From NCBI RefSeq assembly GCF_023184515.1, contig NZ_JAAHBP010000003.1:868001-932000 (forward strand): a DNA stretch of 64,000 nt, in the 5' to 3' direction. The stretch is from Streptomyces sp. D2-8 (GTDB lineage Bacteria; Actinomycetota; Actinomycetes; Streptomycetales; Streptomycetaceae). This document shows, one piece after another, positions 25,848 to 35,348 of the stretch. Under the pieces are notes generated by a model, which worked only from the letters and a program-made list of their open reading frames with translations, ran no database searches and had not been told where the DNA came from. Within the stretch, counting starts at the first letter, position 1, and every line of letters begins with the position of its first letter. Position numbers and translations under genes: made by a program.

Positions 25848-26801
25848 TCACTCGGGCACACCCAGTGCACGGGCGAGGATAGGCCACGAGGCTGTGAACT
25901 CCGGTTTCCAGTGTGCCCAGTCGTGCCCGCCGCCCCCGTAGAAGTGCGTGGTGGCCGGGACCCCCATGAGGGCCAGCGTGCGGGCGAAGCCCTGGGCCGA
26001 GGGCCACAGGGCGCTCTCCAGAATCCCCGGCAGCGGATCGCCGCCGCCGCCCACTCCGCTGCCCTGCGACACGTACAGGGCGGTGCCGCGCAGCCCGGTG
26101 GCGCGGGCCCGGGGGTTGAAGTCCCGCCAGGTCAGGAGGTTGAACACCGGATTGCCCCACAGGGACGCGGCCGGCAGGTTCTCGCGGGCCACGATCGCGT
26201 CCATGATGGCGGGAACACCGGGGGCCGTGGTGTCGAGGATGCCGCTGTAGGAGGCCGCCGCGGCGAACGCCCCAGGATGACGGGCCGCGTGCGCCATGGC
26301 CCCGTAGCCGCCGGTGGAGACCCCGGCTACCGCCCGTACGCCGGAGGCCCGGTAGTCCCGGGCGAGCAGCGCCGGCACCTCCTTCACCTGGAACGTCTCG
26401 TAGTCCGGGCCGCCGCGCCAGACGCTGGGGATGCCGGTGGGGCCCGCGTCCGGCATCGCCACGATCAGATCGCGGCCGGCGGTGAACGCCTCGATGTCCG
26501 TCTCGCGGGTCCAGGACGTGTAGTCGTCGTGGGCGCCGTGCAGCAGGTACAGCACGGGGTACTTCCGCTCCGGGCGCGCACCGAAGTCCGACGGCAGGAT
26601 CAGCCGGACGGGTGCGCTGCGGCCGAGCGCGGCGGAGGGCACGGACACGTCCAGCGTGCGCGGGCCGAGCCGGGTGGCCGCCCGGGCCGGGGCCGTGCCG
26701 GTCGCGGCGCCGAACAGAGCGGCGAGACCGGCGGCGGCCGTCGCTCTGGCGACGGTGCGCCGGGACACTCCGGCAGCGGGCTTGTTCGGCAGGTGGGGCA
26801 T
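25848..26801 (-). CDS. Secreted antigen 85/mycolyltransferase-like esterase
   Basis: 317 aa. A Tat-type signal (GVSRRTVARATAAAGLAAL) ends near ARA-ATR (residue 42). The esterase D/antigen 85 fold follows. PVLYLLHGAHDDYTSW is the oxyanion and substrate region, AGVSTGGYGAM holds the nucleophile Ser (near 170), and GGGHDWAHWKPEF holds the catalytic His, much like the HSWEYW of Ag85. In mycobacteria these enzymes transfer mycolic acids to trehalose and the wall; elsewhere the fold gives plain esterases. The start lies 22 bp after the Pks13-like gene's stop, on the same strand, so it is very likely the last gene of that operon. Confidence 0.85.
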   Translation of the reverse strand: MPHLPNKPAAGVSRRTVARATAAAGLAALFGAATGTAPARAATRLGPRTLDVSVPSAALGRSAPVRLILPSDFGARPERKYPVLYLLHGAHDDYTSWTRETDIEAFTAGRDLIVAMPDAGPTGIPSVWRGGPDYETFQVKEVPALLARDYRASGVRAVAGVSTGGYGAMAHAARHPGAFAAAASYSGILDTTAPGVPAIMDAIVARENLPAASLWGNPVFNLLTWRDFNPRARATGLRGTALYVSQGSGVGGGGDPLPGILESALWPSAQGFARTLALMGVPATTHFYGGGGHDWAHWKPEFTASWPILARALGVPE

Positions 26802-26823
26802 GACGGCTCCTCGGGTTCCAAGG

Positions 26824-29800
26824 TCAGGGGGCCGGCTCGGCGAGCAGGCGGCTCAGATGGGTGGCGATCTCGTCGACGTGCGGCGGATCGAGCAGCGACA
26901 GATGGTGACCGGGCACCGGCACCACCTGAAGACGTGGGCACACCTCGTCCCAGCCCAGCGCCGGGTCGTCCCGCTCGTAGGCCGGGTCGCGCACGGTGTG
27001 CGGTGCGGGTTCGGTGGCCCGGTAGAGGACCACCGGCCCGGCGTAGCCGCCGGGCCGGTGCGACTCGCCGATGCCCATGTCCAGGTAGGAGGCGCGCTGG
27101 TGCTCCAGTGCCGCGGGCGGCACGTCGGCGGCCTCGCGCAGGGCCCGCAGCACGGTGTCGATCCGGGCCGTGTCGTCGTCCATGGCCACGAGCTCGTCGT
27201 ACGGCAGCTCCAGCCGCACGCCGTAGGCGTCGGCGACGTGGCGGGCGAAGCCCTCGAAGTGCGCCCGGATCCGGTCCGCCCGCGTCAGTCCCGGGCGCGG
27301 GAGAGGCCGTACGGAGTCGATGAGCACGACCAGCCGTACCTCCCGCCCGGCGGCGGTCAGGTGCCGTGCGGTCTCCTGGGCGACGAAGCCGCCGAAGGAC
27401 CAACCGCCCAGCACACAGGGCCCGTCGGGGTGGACGGCGTTGATCGCCTCGGCGTAGCGCCGCGCCTTCTCGGGCACGGTCCGGGCCTCCTCGATCCGCT
27501 CCAGTCCGTACACCGGCTGGTCGTCGCCGAGGCGTTCGGTGAGCGTCCGGTAGACGCCGACCGGGCCGCCCGCGGCGTGGACGAGGAACAGCGGGGGCCG
27601 CGAGCCGGTGGCGCGCAGTGGCCGCACCGGGGAGTCGTCGCGGGGCAGGGCCCGCTGGATGCGGAGGGCGGCGTCCTCGACGGTGACGGCGGTGAACAGG
27701 TCGCGCAGGGGCAGTTCGATGCCGAACTCGCGCTCCACCGCCGTGCGGACGCGGACGGCCATCAGCGAGTCCAGTCCCAGGTCGGCCCACGCGGTGCCCG
27801 GGATGATACGGGCGGGGGAGTGGCCGGTGACGGCGGCTATGTGGTGGGTCAGGCGGGCCAGGACCGAAGAGGGTTCCGGCACCTCGGTGCGGGGTCGCTC
27901 CGGCTCGGGCTCGGTGCGCGCCCGTCCGTCCGTCCACCAGTGCCGTACGTGCCGCCACCGGGGCAGCGGCAGGTCGATGACCCGCCCCGGCGGCACCGGC
28001 AGTCGCTGTCCCGCGGCGTACAGGGCGCCCAGCTGCCCGGAGAACGCCTCCGACCCGTCGGCGTCCCGGCGCAGCGTGGCCAGGGCGAGGGCGCCGGGCA
28101 CGGTGTCGGCGACGGCTCCCGTCAGCACCGGGTGGGGGGAGATCTCGACGAAGGCCGTGCGGCCGTCGGCCGCGGCCGACGCGAGCGCCCGGTCCAGCCG
28201 TACGGGCCTGCGCAGGTTGGCCGCCCAGTGCGCGGCGTCGAAGAGGCAGTCTCCGCGCGGATCGTCGAGGACCGTGGAGTAGACCGGGACCCGCGGCCGC
28301 CGTCCCCGGATGCCGGACAGGGCGTTCACCAGCTCCGGCAACAGCCCGTCCACCTGCGGCGAGTGCCCGGCGCCGACGACCCGCATGGCCCTCGCAGCCC
28401 GGCCCTGCCCCTCCAGCCGGCGCACGAGCCCGGTCACCGCCGCCTCCTCACCCGTGACGACCTTCTGCCGGGGAGAGGAGTGCACGGCGACATGCACCTC
28501 CGGGAAGTCCCTCTCCAGCCAGCCCAGTTCGGCGTCGTCCAGGTCCACCACGGCCATCGCGCCGCCCCGCAGCCCGCTCAGCAGCCGGGCCCGTACGGCG
28601 AGGACACGCGCCCCGTCCGCCACGTCCAGCGCGCCCGCACACACGGCCGCCGCCACCTCGCCCATGGAGTGGCCGATCACTGCGGCGGGCTCGACGCCGT
28701 AGGAACGCCACAGCTCGGCGAGCGCCAACTGAAGGCCGAAAAGCACCGGTTGGGCGACCTCCAGCCGGTCGAGACCGTCACCGGAGGCCAGGTGGTCGTA
28801 CAGGGACAGGCCGCACTCCGGGGCGAGTTGCGGGTCGAGCTTCTCGACGGCGGCGGCGAACGCGGGTTCCTCGGCCAGCAGCCGGCGCCCCATACCGGGC
28901 CACTGGCTGCCGTAGCCGGAGAAGACCCACACCGTGCCGCGCCCCACGCGGTCGCGGTCACCGGTCGTCACCCGTGCGTCCGGGCGCCCGGACGCCAACC
29001 CGTCCAGCGCGTCGGCCAGTTCGGCCCGGTCGGGGGCGACCACAGCGGCACGCACGGGACCTCGGCCCGTGCGCCCGGCCAGGGTCCGGGCCACGTCGGC
29101 GGGGTGCGCGGGGCTGTCGCGCAGCCGGCCGGCGAGCCTGCCCGCCGTGTCACGGAGGCGCTCGGTGTCGAGGTCGGAGAGCAGGTGCAGGCGCACGGCC
29201 GGTTCCTCGGCCGGTCGCACCGGGACCAGGCCGGGCGGTGCTTCCTCCAGCACCACATGGGCGTTGGTGCCGCCGAAGCCGAACCCGGAGACCCCCGCGA
29301 GGGCGGTGCCGCCGTAGCGGGGCCAGGGCTCGGGCTCGGTCACCACCCGCAGCCGGGGATCGGTGAGAGAACTGCCCCGCTCGCAGTGCAGGGACGGCGG
29401 AATGCCGTCGTGGTGCAGGGCCAGCACGGTCTTCACCAGGCCCGCGATGCCCGCAGCGGACTCCAGATGGCCGAGGTTGCCCTTGGCGGACCCCAGCAGC
29501 AGCGGCTGGTCGGGGTCCCGGCCCGCGCCCAGCACCGCGCCGAGCGCGCCCGCCTCGATCGGGTCGCCCAGCGGGGTGCCGGTGCCGTGCGCCTCCACGT
29601 AGTCGACGTGCTCCGCGGCGAGCCCGGCCTGCGCGTACGCCCGTTCCAGCAACGCCTGCTGGGCGGCCGGGTTGGGCGCCATGAGTCCGTTCGAGCGGCC
29701 GTCGGAGTTGACGGCGGTGGCGCGGACGACGGCCAGCACACGGTCGCCGTCCCGCTCCGCGTCGGACAGCCGCTTGAGGATCACGGCCGCGCAGCCCTCG

Positions 29801-30789
29801 CCGCGCCCGATGCCGTCCGCCGCCGCCGAGAACGGCTTGCACCGCCCGTCCGGAGCGAGGGCGCCCGCCCGCCGGAACGCGACCGTGACGGCCGGCGACA
29901 ACAGCAGGTTGACCCCGGCCGCGATCGCCGTGTCGCTCTCGCCCGTGCGCAGGCTGACGCAGGCGTGGTGCACGGCGACCAGCGAGGAGGAGCAGGCCGT
30001 GTCGACGGCGAGGCTCGGCCCCCGGGTGTCCAGGACGTAGGCGAGCCGTCCGGCGGCGACGCTGAGGGCGCCCCCGGCCGGAGCCCAGGGGTCGACGGCC
30101 GCCGGGTCGGCGCCCGTCAACTGCCCGTACTCCGGTGCGGAGATGCCGACGAACACACCGGCGGCCGTGCCCGCCAGGGACCCGGCGGGCACGGCGGCAT
30201 GGTCGAGTGCCTCGTGGACGACCTCCAGCAGGATCCGCTGCTGGGGGTCCATCACCGCCGCCTCGCGCGGAGTGATGCGGAAGAAGTCCGCGTCGAAACC
30301 GGCGATGTCGTCGAGATAGCCGCCGTACGGATGCGCGTCGGCCGGCGGGAACGCCGTGAAGTCGCGCCAGCGGTCCTCCGGGACGCGGCGGATCGCGTCG
30401 ACGCCCTCGCCGAGCAGTCGCCAGTAGCCGTCCGGGCCGTGCACCCCGCCGGGCAGGCGGCAGCCGACCCCGACGACCGCGACCGGCTCGGCCGTCCCGC
30501 CCGGCACCGCGGCACGTGGCACCGGTGCCACCTCGGCTCCCGGGCCCCCTGCACCGCACAGCCGCGCCAGCAGAGCCTGGCCGGTGGGCGCCTCCCACAG
30601 CAGCGTCGTCGGCAGCTCCCGGCCCGTGGCGCGGGACAGCTCACCGGCCAGGGCGACGGCATCGCGCGAGGCCATGCCGAGGTCCGTGAGCGGCCGGTCC
30701 ATCGGGACGTCCTGCGGGGACATGCCGTTCCAGGCGGCCACCCGCTCCGTGATCAGCCGGCGCAGCGCGGCCTCGTCGACAGGCCTCAT
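26824..30789 (-). CDS. Pks13-like type I polyketide synthase (ACP-KS-AT-ACP-TE)
   Basis: 1,321 aa. Domains in order: N-terminal ACP with phosphopantetheine Ser in LGMASRDAVALAGEL (near 41); ketosynthase with Cys in DTACSSSL (near 263), HGTGTPLGD and GNLGHLESAAG; acyltransferase with GHSMGE (near 708); second ACP with LGLDSLMAVR (near 1006); thioesterase with GGWSFGG (near 1131) and a His in GHHLSLLDPP (near 1297). There is no KR, DH or ER, so the product would be an unreduced alpha-alkyl beta-keto acyl chain. This exact layout, and the SRDAVALAG wording of the first ACP, is that of Pks13, which condenses two fatty chains into mycolic acid. ATG overlaps the ligase stop (ATGA, 30786-30789). Confidence 0.9.
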   Translation of the reverse strand: MRPVDEAALRRLITERVAAWNGMSPQDVPMDRPLTDLGMASRDAVALAGELSRATGRELPTTLLWEAPTGQALLARLCGAGGPGAEVAPVPRAAVPGGTAEPVAVVGVGCRLPGGVHGPDGYWRLLGEGVDAIRRVPEDRWRDFTAFPPADAHPYGGYLDDIAGFDADFFRITPREAAVMDPQQRILLEVVHEALDHAAVPAGSLAGTAAGVFVGISAPEYGQLTGADPAAVDPWAPAGGALSVAAGRLAYVLDTRGPSLAVDTACSSSLVAVHHACVSLRTGESDTAIAAGVNLLLSPAVTVAFRRAGALAPDGRCKPFSAAADGIGRGEGCAAVILKRLSDAERDGDRVLAVVRATAVNSDGRSNGLMAPNPAAQQALLERAYAQAGLAAEHVDYVEAHGTGTPLGDPIEAGALGAVLGAGRDPDQPLLLGSAKGNLGHLESAAGIAGLVKTVLALHHDGIPPSLHCERGSSLTDPRLRVVTEPEPWPRYGGTALAGVSGFGFGGTNAHVVLEEAPPGLVPVRPAEEPAVRLHLLSDLDTERLRDTAGRLAGRLRDSPAHPADVARTLAGRTGRGPVRAAVVAPDRAELADALDGLASGRPDARVTTGDRDRVGRGTVWVFSGYGSQWPGMGRRLLAEEPAFAAAVEKLDPQLAPECGLSLYDHLASGDGLDRLEVAQPVLFGLQLALAELWRSYGVEPAAVIGHSMGEVAAAVCAGALDVADGARVLAVRARLLSGLRGGAMAVVDLDDAELGWLERDFPEVHVAVHSSPRQKVVTGEEAAVTGLVRRLEGQGRAARAMRVVGAGHSPQVDGLLPELVNALSGIRGRRPRVPVYSTVLDDPRGDCLFDAAHWAANLRRPVRLDRALASAAADGRTAFVEISPHPVLTGAVADTVPGALALATLRRDADGSEAFSGQLGALYAAGQRLPVPPGRVIDLPLPRWRHVRHWWTDGRARTEPEPERPRTEVPEPSSVLARLTHHIAAVTGHSPARIIPGTAWADLGLDSLMAVRVRTAVEREFGIELPLRDLFTAVTVEDAALRIQRALPRDDSPVRPLRATGSRPPLFLVHAAGGPVGVYRTLTERLGDDQPVYGLERIEEARTVPEKARRYAEAINAVHPDGPCVLGGWSFGGFVAQETARHLTAAGREVRLVVLIDSVRPLPRPGLTRADRIRAHFEGFARHVADAYGVRLELPYDELVAMDDDTARIDTVLRALREAADVPPAALEHQRASYLDMGIGESHRPGGYAGPVVLYRATEPAPHTVRDPAYERDDPALGWDEVCPRLQVVPVPGHHLSLLDPPHVDEIATHLSRLLAEPAP

Positions 30790-32543
30790 CCCGCGGCACC
30801 CGCCCGGGCAGGCCCGCCGTAGGCACCCTCCAGATACCGGGCGCGCGTCAGCGCCCGCGACACCTTGCCGCTGGAGGTACGCGGCACCGTGCCCGGTGGC
30901 ACCACGACGACATCCGCCAGCCGCAGCCCGTGCCGGGCGGAGACGGCACCGCGCACGGCACGCGTCACGGCCGGTACGTCCAGCTCGGTGAGCCGAGCGG
31001 TCCGCGCGTGCTCCGCCACGACGACCGCACACTCGCCACCGGCGCCACCCGGCACGGCGAAGGCGGCGAGCCGGTCCCGGCGCACCGACTCGTGCGCCTC
31101 CTGGGCCGTCACCTCGACGTCCTGCGGATAGTGGTTGCGCCCGTCGACGATGATCAGGTCCTTCAGCCGTCCCGTGACGACCAGCTGCCCCTCCAGCACT
31201 GTCCCCAGATCACCCGTGCGCAGCCAGCGTCCCGGACCGGCCGCCGCGTCCGCGAACTCCGCGCCGAACGCCTCCTCCGAGTCGCGGTTCCAGTAGCCGC
31301 GGCCCACGTTCGGCCCCTGCACCCAGATCTCCCCGACCTCCCCCTCCGACAGCAGGGCCCGTGACACCGGGTCGGCGACCCGCACCCGCTGACCCGCCGG
31401 AGTGCCGCACCCCGCCAGCAGCACCGCCCTCGGGTCGTCGGGCCGGGCGGGCAGGGCCTTTCCGGCCGCCAGGGCGTCGCGATCGAGCGCGAACCGGCTG
31501 AGCGGCTCACCCGGCCGGGCCGCGCACACGAACACCGTGGCCTCGGCCAGCCCGTACGACGGGCAGTGTGTCCCGGGCGCCAGGCCCTGGCCCGCGAACG
31601 CGGCGTGGAATCGGTCGGCCGTGCCCGGGCGGACCGGCTCACTGCCGTTGATCAGCGCGGTCACCTTGTCCAGCCGCAGCCCCTCCTTCTGGTCGGCGGT
31701 GACGGTCGCGACGCAGTAGTCGTAGGCGAAGTTGGGGGCGGCGCTCACGGCGTTCGGATGCGCGGCGAGCAGCCGCAGCCAGCGCACCGGCTCGTGCAGG
31801 AACGCCGCCGGGTCCATCAGCACCGACAGTGCCCCCCGCGCCACCGGGGCCGCGACGCTGAGCACCAGCCCCATGTCGTGGTAGAGCGGCAGCCAGCCCA
31901 CGCAGGTCAGCGGGCGGGTGTCGAGGCCGTAGGCGGCCAGTGCCTGGCGGGCGTTTGCGACGACGTTGCCGTGGCTGATCTCCACGCCGGCCGGGGCACG
32001 GGTCGAACCGGACGTGTACTGGAGGTAGGCGGTCGCCCCGGCGTCCGGGGCGACCGGTTGCAAGTCCCGGCCCTCGTCGTCGGGCACCTCGTCCGCGACG
32101 ACGATCCGCGGCCCGCCTGGCCCCAGGAAGTCCCGCACCTCGTCCCGGGCCCGGCTCGTGGTCACCACCACCGTGGGACGCGCGTCGGCCAGGACGCCCG
32201 CGAGCCGGTCGGCGTGCCCGGGCAGGCCTGGCGTGTACAGCGGGACGGCGACCAGTCCGGCGGTCAGCGCCGCGAGGAAGGCCGTCACGTACTCCGTGCC
32301 CTGAGGGCACAGCAGCGCGACCCGGTCCCCGGGGCCCGTCCCGTCCGCGAGGCGTGCGGCGAGTGCCCGCACCCGCACGTCCAGGCGGCGCCAGGTCAGG
32401 GTGCGGTGCACGCCGCGCGAGTGCTGTGCCGGGTGCTCGACGAAGGTGAAGGCCCGGCGGTCGGGGGTGGTTTCGGCCCAGTGCCGTACGTACTCCGGCA
32501 GGGTGGGACACGCGGGCGCGAGCGGGGGGCGGCGGCTGTCCAT
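30786..32543 (-). CDS. Fatty acyl-AMP ligase, FadD32-like
   Basis: 585 aa, acyl-adenylate superfamily. LQYTSGSTRAPAGVEISHGN (core A3, near 185) has the Arg-x-Pro-Ala-Gly wording of FadD32 rather than the Thr-Gly-x-Pro-Lys of CoA ligases. CPSYGLAEATVFV, DGRNHYPQD (in place of a CoA-ligase motif) and PRTSSGKVSR complete the FAAL pattern. FAALs activate a free fatty acid as AMP ester and load it directly onto the N-terminal ACP of a partner synthase. The stop overlaps the Pks13-like start by four bases, which fits such hand-over. GTG or longer starts are unlikely; ATG 32543 begins directly before homology. Confidence 0.92.
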   Translation of the reverse strand: MDSRRPPLAPACPTLPEYVRHWAETTPDRRAFTFVEHPAQHSRGVHRTLTWRRLDVRVRALAARLADGTGPGDRVALLCPQGTEYVTAFLAALTAGLVAVPLYTPGLPGHADRLAGVLADARPTVVVTTSRARDEVRDFLGPGGPRIVVADEVPDDEGRDLQPVAPDAGATAYLQYTSGSTRAPAGVEISHGNVVANARQALAAYGLDTRPLTCVGWLPLYHDMGLVLSVAAPVARGALSVLMDPAAFLHEPVRWLRLLAAHPNAVSAAPNFAYDYCVATVTADQKEGLRLDKVTALINGSEPVRPGTADRFHAAFAGQGLAPGTHCPSYGLAEATVFVCAARPGEPLSRFALDRDALAAGKALPARPDDPRAVLLAGCGTPAGQRVRVADPVSRALLSEGEVGEIWVQGPNVGRGYWNRDSEEAFGAEFADAAAGPGRWLRTGDLGTVLEGQLVVTGRLKDLIIVDGRNHYPQDVEVTAQEAHESVRRDRLAAFAVPGGAGGECAVVVAEHARTARLTELDVPAVTRAVRGAVSARHGLRLADVVVVPPGTVPRTSSGKVSRALTRARYLEGAYGGPARAGAAG

Positions 32544-32603
32544 CAGGCGGGGCTCCTCACGGCGCGGATCGGCCTACGGTTCGTAAAAAGGGGGAGGGGG
32601 CGG

Positions 32604-34178
32604 CTAGAGGGGGATGTTGCCGTGCCGGCGTTCCGGCATCGGGGCGCGTTTGCCGCGCAGCGCCCGCAGGGCGCGGCAGATCTGCTCCCGGGTCTCGCGC
32701 GGCGCGATGACGGCGTCGACATAGCCGCGCTCGGCGGCGAGGTACGGGGTGCCGTGGGTGTGTTCGTACGCGGAGAGGAGACGGGCGCGCAGCGCCTCCG
32801 GGTCGCCGGACGCGGCGAGTTCGCGCCGGTGCAGGACGCCCACGGCCCCCTCGGCGCCCATGACGGCGATCCGGGCGGTGGGCCAGGCGAGGTTGACGTC
32901 GGCGCCCAGGTGCTTGGAGCCCATCACCGCGTATCCGCCGCCGTACGCCTTGCGCACCACGACCGTGACCTTGGGGACGGTCGCCTCGGCGTAGGCGTAC
33001 AGCAGTTTCGCGCCGCGCCGGATGATCCCGGCCTGCTCCTGCCGCACCCCGGACAGATATCCGGGCACGTCGGCGAAGGTCAGCAGCGGGATGCCGAACG
33101 CGTCGCAGAACCGCACGAACCGCGCTGCCTTCTCGGACGCGTCGATGTCCAGGACCCCGGCGGCGTGCAGCGGCTGGTTGGCGACGACGCCCACCGAGCG
33201 GCCCTCGACGCGGGCCAGGGCGCAGATGATGTTCGGCGCGAACAGCTCCTGCACCGGCAGCAGTTCACCGTCGTCGACGACCGCGTGCAGGATGTCCCGC
33301 ATGTCGTAGGCCTCGCCGAGCCGGTCCGGGACGACCTCGTCGAGCCCGGCCCCGGACGGGGCGTGGCCGGGGGCGTACTCCGGGGGCCGTTCCAGGTTGT
33401 TGGCCGGCAGGTACGACAGCAGGTCGCGCACGGTGTCGAGAGCGTCCTCCTCGTCGGCGGCCAGGAAGTGGGCGTTGCCGTTGACGGTGTTGCTGGTGCG
33501 GGCGCCGCCCAGCTCCTCGGCGGTGGTGCGCTCGCCGGTGACCGTCTCGATGACGTCGGGGCCGGTGACGAACATGTGCGAGGCGCCGTCCACCATCACC
33601 GTGAAGTCGGTGATCGCCGGCGAGTACGCGGCGCCGCCCGCGCACGGGCCCAGGACGACGGAGAGCTGCGGGATCACCCCGGACGCCTTGACGTTGCGCC
33701 GGACCAGTTCGGCGTAGAGGGCGAGGGCGGCGACACCCTCCTGGATCCGGGCCCCGCCGGAGTCGTTCAGGCCGATCACCGGGCAGCCCGTCTTCAGGGC
33801 CAGCTCCATCAGGGCGACGGTCTTCTCACCGAAGGCCTCGCCCATGCTGCCGCCGAAGACCGTGGAGTCCTGCGCGAACACGCACACCGGGCGGCCGTCG
33901 ACCGTGCCGTACCCGGTGACCACGCCGTCGCCGTAGGGACGGCGGGCGTCGTGCCCGGCGGGCCGGGCCCGGACGAACAGGCCGGTCTCGGTGAAGGAGT
34001 CCTTGTCCACGAGCCGTTCGATCCGCTCCCGGGCCGAGAACTCCCCGCGTCTGCGCGGCCCGCCCGGGGCCACCGCCCGCTCCCGGCGGTGCTCCAGGCC
34101 AGCGACGCGCTCCGTGGTGCTCCCGGGCGGGTGCGTGGCGGTCTCCCCCGGACCGGATGCTGTCACCTCTGTGCTCAC
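32604..34178 (-). CDS. Acyl-CoA carboxylase beta subunit, AccD4-like
   Basis: 524 aa, carboxyltransferase of the AccD/PccB family. The N-terminal crotonase fold has GRPVCVFAQDSTVFGGSMGE and LNDSGGARIQEGV (first oxyanion site). The C-terminal fold has FADVPGYLSGVRQEQAGIIR and KAYGGGYAVMGSKHLGAD (second oxyanion site and Gly-rich loop). It needs a biotinylated alpha subunit, which is not in this window. In mycobacteria AccD4 makes the carboxylated long acyl-CoA that Pks13 uses as extender; its position 60 bp ahead of the FadD32-like gene suggests the same role. GTG 34176-34178 has GGAGGTGG upstream and opens the operon. Confidence 0.9.
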   Translation of the reverse strand: MSTEVTASGPGETATHPPGSTTERVAGLEHRRERAVAPGGPRRRGEFSARERIERLVDKDSFTETGLFVRARPAGHDARRPYGDGVVTGYGTVDGRPVCVFAQDSTVFGGSMGEAFGEKTVALMELALKTGCPVIGLNDSGGARIQEGVAALALYAELVRRNVKASGVIPQLSVVLGPCAGGAAYSPAITDFTVMVDGASHMFVTGPDVIETVTGERTTAEELGGARTSNTVNGNAHFLAADEEDALDTVRDLLSYLPANNLERPPEYAPGHAPSGAGLDEVVPDRLGEAYDMRDILHAVVDDGELLPVQELFAPNIICALARVEGRSVGVVANQPLHAAGVLDIDASEKAARFVRFCDAFGIPLLTFADVPGYLSGVRQEQAGIIRRGAKLLYAYAEATVPKVTVVVRKAYGGGYAVMGSKHLGADVNLAWPTARIAVMGAEGAVGVLHRRELAASGDPEALRARLLSAYEHTHGTPYLAAERGYVDAVIAPRETREQICRALRALRGKRAPMPERRHGNIPL

Positions 34179-34430
34179 AACCACCTCCGAAGTGGTCCTC
34201 GAATATGGCAGCGAGGTGGGGGAGTGCCGTACAGATCGCCGGTCTGTGTGGGGGAATTGAGTCCTCCGGCGCGGGGTTTCATCCAGGTGTGACAAGGGGC
34301 CTTCGAGTGCACGGGCACGATTCAGTGGCCCGAGTGCTGAATGCGTTCTCCTTCTTCTATTGGACCCCCGGCCGCGCGCCGTCCAGGCTGGAGTGCACCA
34401 TCGCCCGACAGCCGGAAGAGGTCACGACCC

Positions 34431-35288
34431 ATGCACACCCGCCGCATCGGTGACGTCGAGGTCAGCGCGATCGGCCTGGGCGCGATGCCCATGTCCATCG
34501 AGGGACGACCGGACGAGGAACGCTCCCTCGCCACCCTCCACGCCGCCCTCGACGCCGGTGTGACCCTGATCGACACCGCGGACGCCTACCACCGCGACGC
34601 CGACGAGGTCGGTCACAACGAGTCCCTGATAGCCAAGGCCCTGGCTTCCCACGACCGCGGCGGTGACGTCCTGGTCGCCACCAAGGGCGGCCACCTCCGC
34701 CCCGGCGACGGCAGCTGGACGCTCGACGGCAGCCCCGGCCACCTCAAGGCGGCCTGCGAGGAGTCCCTGCGCCGGCTCGGCGTCGAGGCCATCGGCCTCT
34801 ACCAGTTCCACCGCCCCGACCCGCGCGTCCCCTACGCCGAGTCCGTCGGCGCGATCCGGGACCTGCTGGACGCGGGCAAGATCCGCATGGCCGGCATCTC
34901 GAACGCGAACCCGGAGCAGATCCGGCAGGCCGGCGAGATCCTCGGAGGGCGTCTGGTCTCCGTGCAGAACCAGTTCTCCCCGGCCTTCCGCTCCAGCGAG
35001 CCGGAACTGCGCCTGTGTGACGAGCTCGGTATCGCGTTCCTGCCCTGGAGCCCCCTCGGAGGGATCTCGAAGGCCGGTGAACTCGGTTCCGGGCACGCCC
35101 CCTTCGCCCGCATCGCCGAGGCACACGGCGTGAGCCCGCAGCGCGTGTGCCTGGCCTGGATGCTCGCCAAGTCGCCGGTGGTCGTCCCGATCCCGGGCGC
35201 GAGCCGGCCCGAGACCATCCGCGACTCGCTCGCCGCCACCGACCTCGCCCTGACGGCCGGGGAACTGGCGGAGCTGGACGCCGCCTGA
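34431..35288 (+). CDS. Aldo/keto reductase
   Basis: 285 aa, (beta/alpha)8. Catalytic Asp and Tyr lie in LIDTADAYHRDADE (near 46-51), Lys in VATKGGHLRP (near 80) and His in YQFHRPDPRVPY (near 127). The cofactor site is VVVPIPGASRPETIRDSL. It is divergent from the carboxylase-ligase-PKS operon, with 252 bp between the starts. One could imagine reduction of a beta-keto product, but stand-alone aldo/keto reductases are common and this is only proximity. GGAAGAGG precedes ATG 34431. An 11-bp hairpin terminator follows. Confidence 0.88.
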   Translation: MHTRRIGDVEVSAIGLGAMPMSIEGRPDEERSLATLHAALDAGVTLIDTADAYHRDADEVGHNESLIAKALASHDRGGDVLVATKGGHLRPGDGSWTLDGSPGHLKAACEESLRRLGVEAIGLYQFHRPDPRVPYAESVGAIRDLLDAGKIRMAGISNANPEQIRQAGEILGGRLVSVQNQFSPAFRSSEPELRLCDELGIAFLPWSPLGGISKAGELGSGHAPFARIAEAHGVSPQRVCLAWMLAKSPVVVPIPGASRPETIRDSLAATDLALTAGELAELDAA

Positions 35289-35297
35289 GAAGACCAC

Positions 35298-35333
35298 GAG
35301 ACCCGGGGACGGCCGCACGCCGCCCCGGGTCTC
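35298..35333 (+). terminator. Hairpin terminator after aldo/keto reductase
   Basis: GAGACCCGGGG (35298-35308) pairs with CCCCGGGTCTC (35323-35333), with a 14-nt loop, ten bases after the stop codon. Confidence 0.75.
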
Positions 35334-35348
35334 CTGCTGCCGACGAGC

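Noticed and set aside
26656..30822. A plus-strand open frame of 1,388 codons opposite the PKS gene
   Set aside because: It is the antisense of a GC-rich coding region, with a composition of Arg/Gly/His/Val typical of shadow frames and no domain; the minus strand carries full KS, AT, ACP and TE motifs.
34431..35288. The aldo/keto reductase as the dedicated beta-keto reductase of the Pks13-like pathway
   Set aside because: It is divergent, has its own terminator and belongs to a very common family; mycobacteria use an SDR (CmrA) for this step. Only proximity supports the idea.
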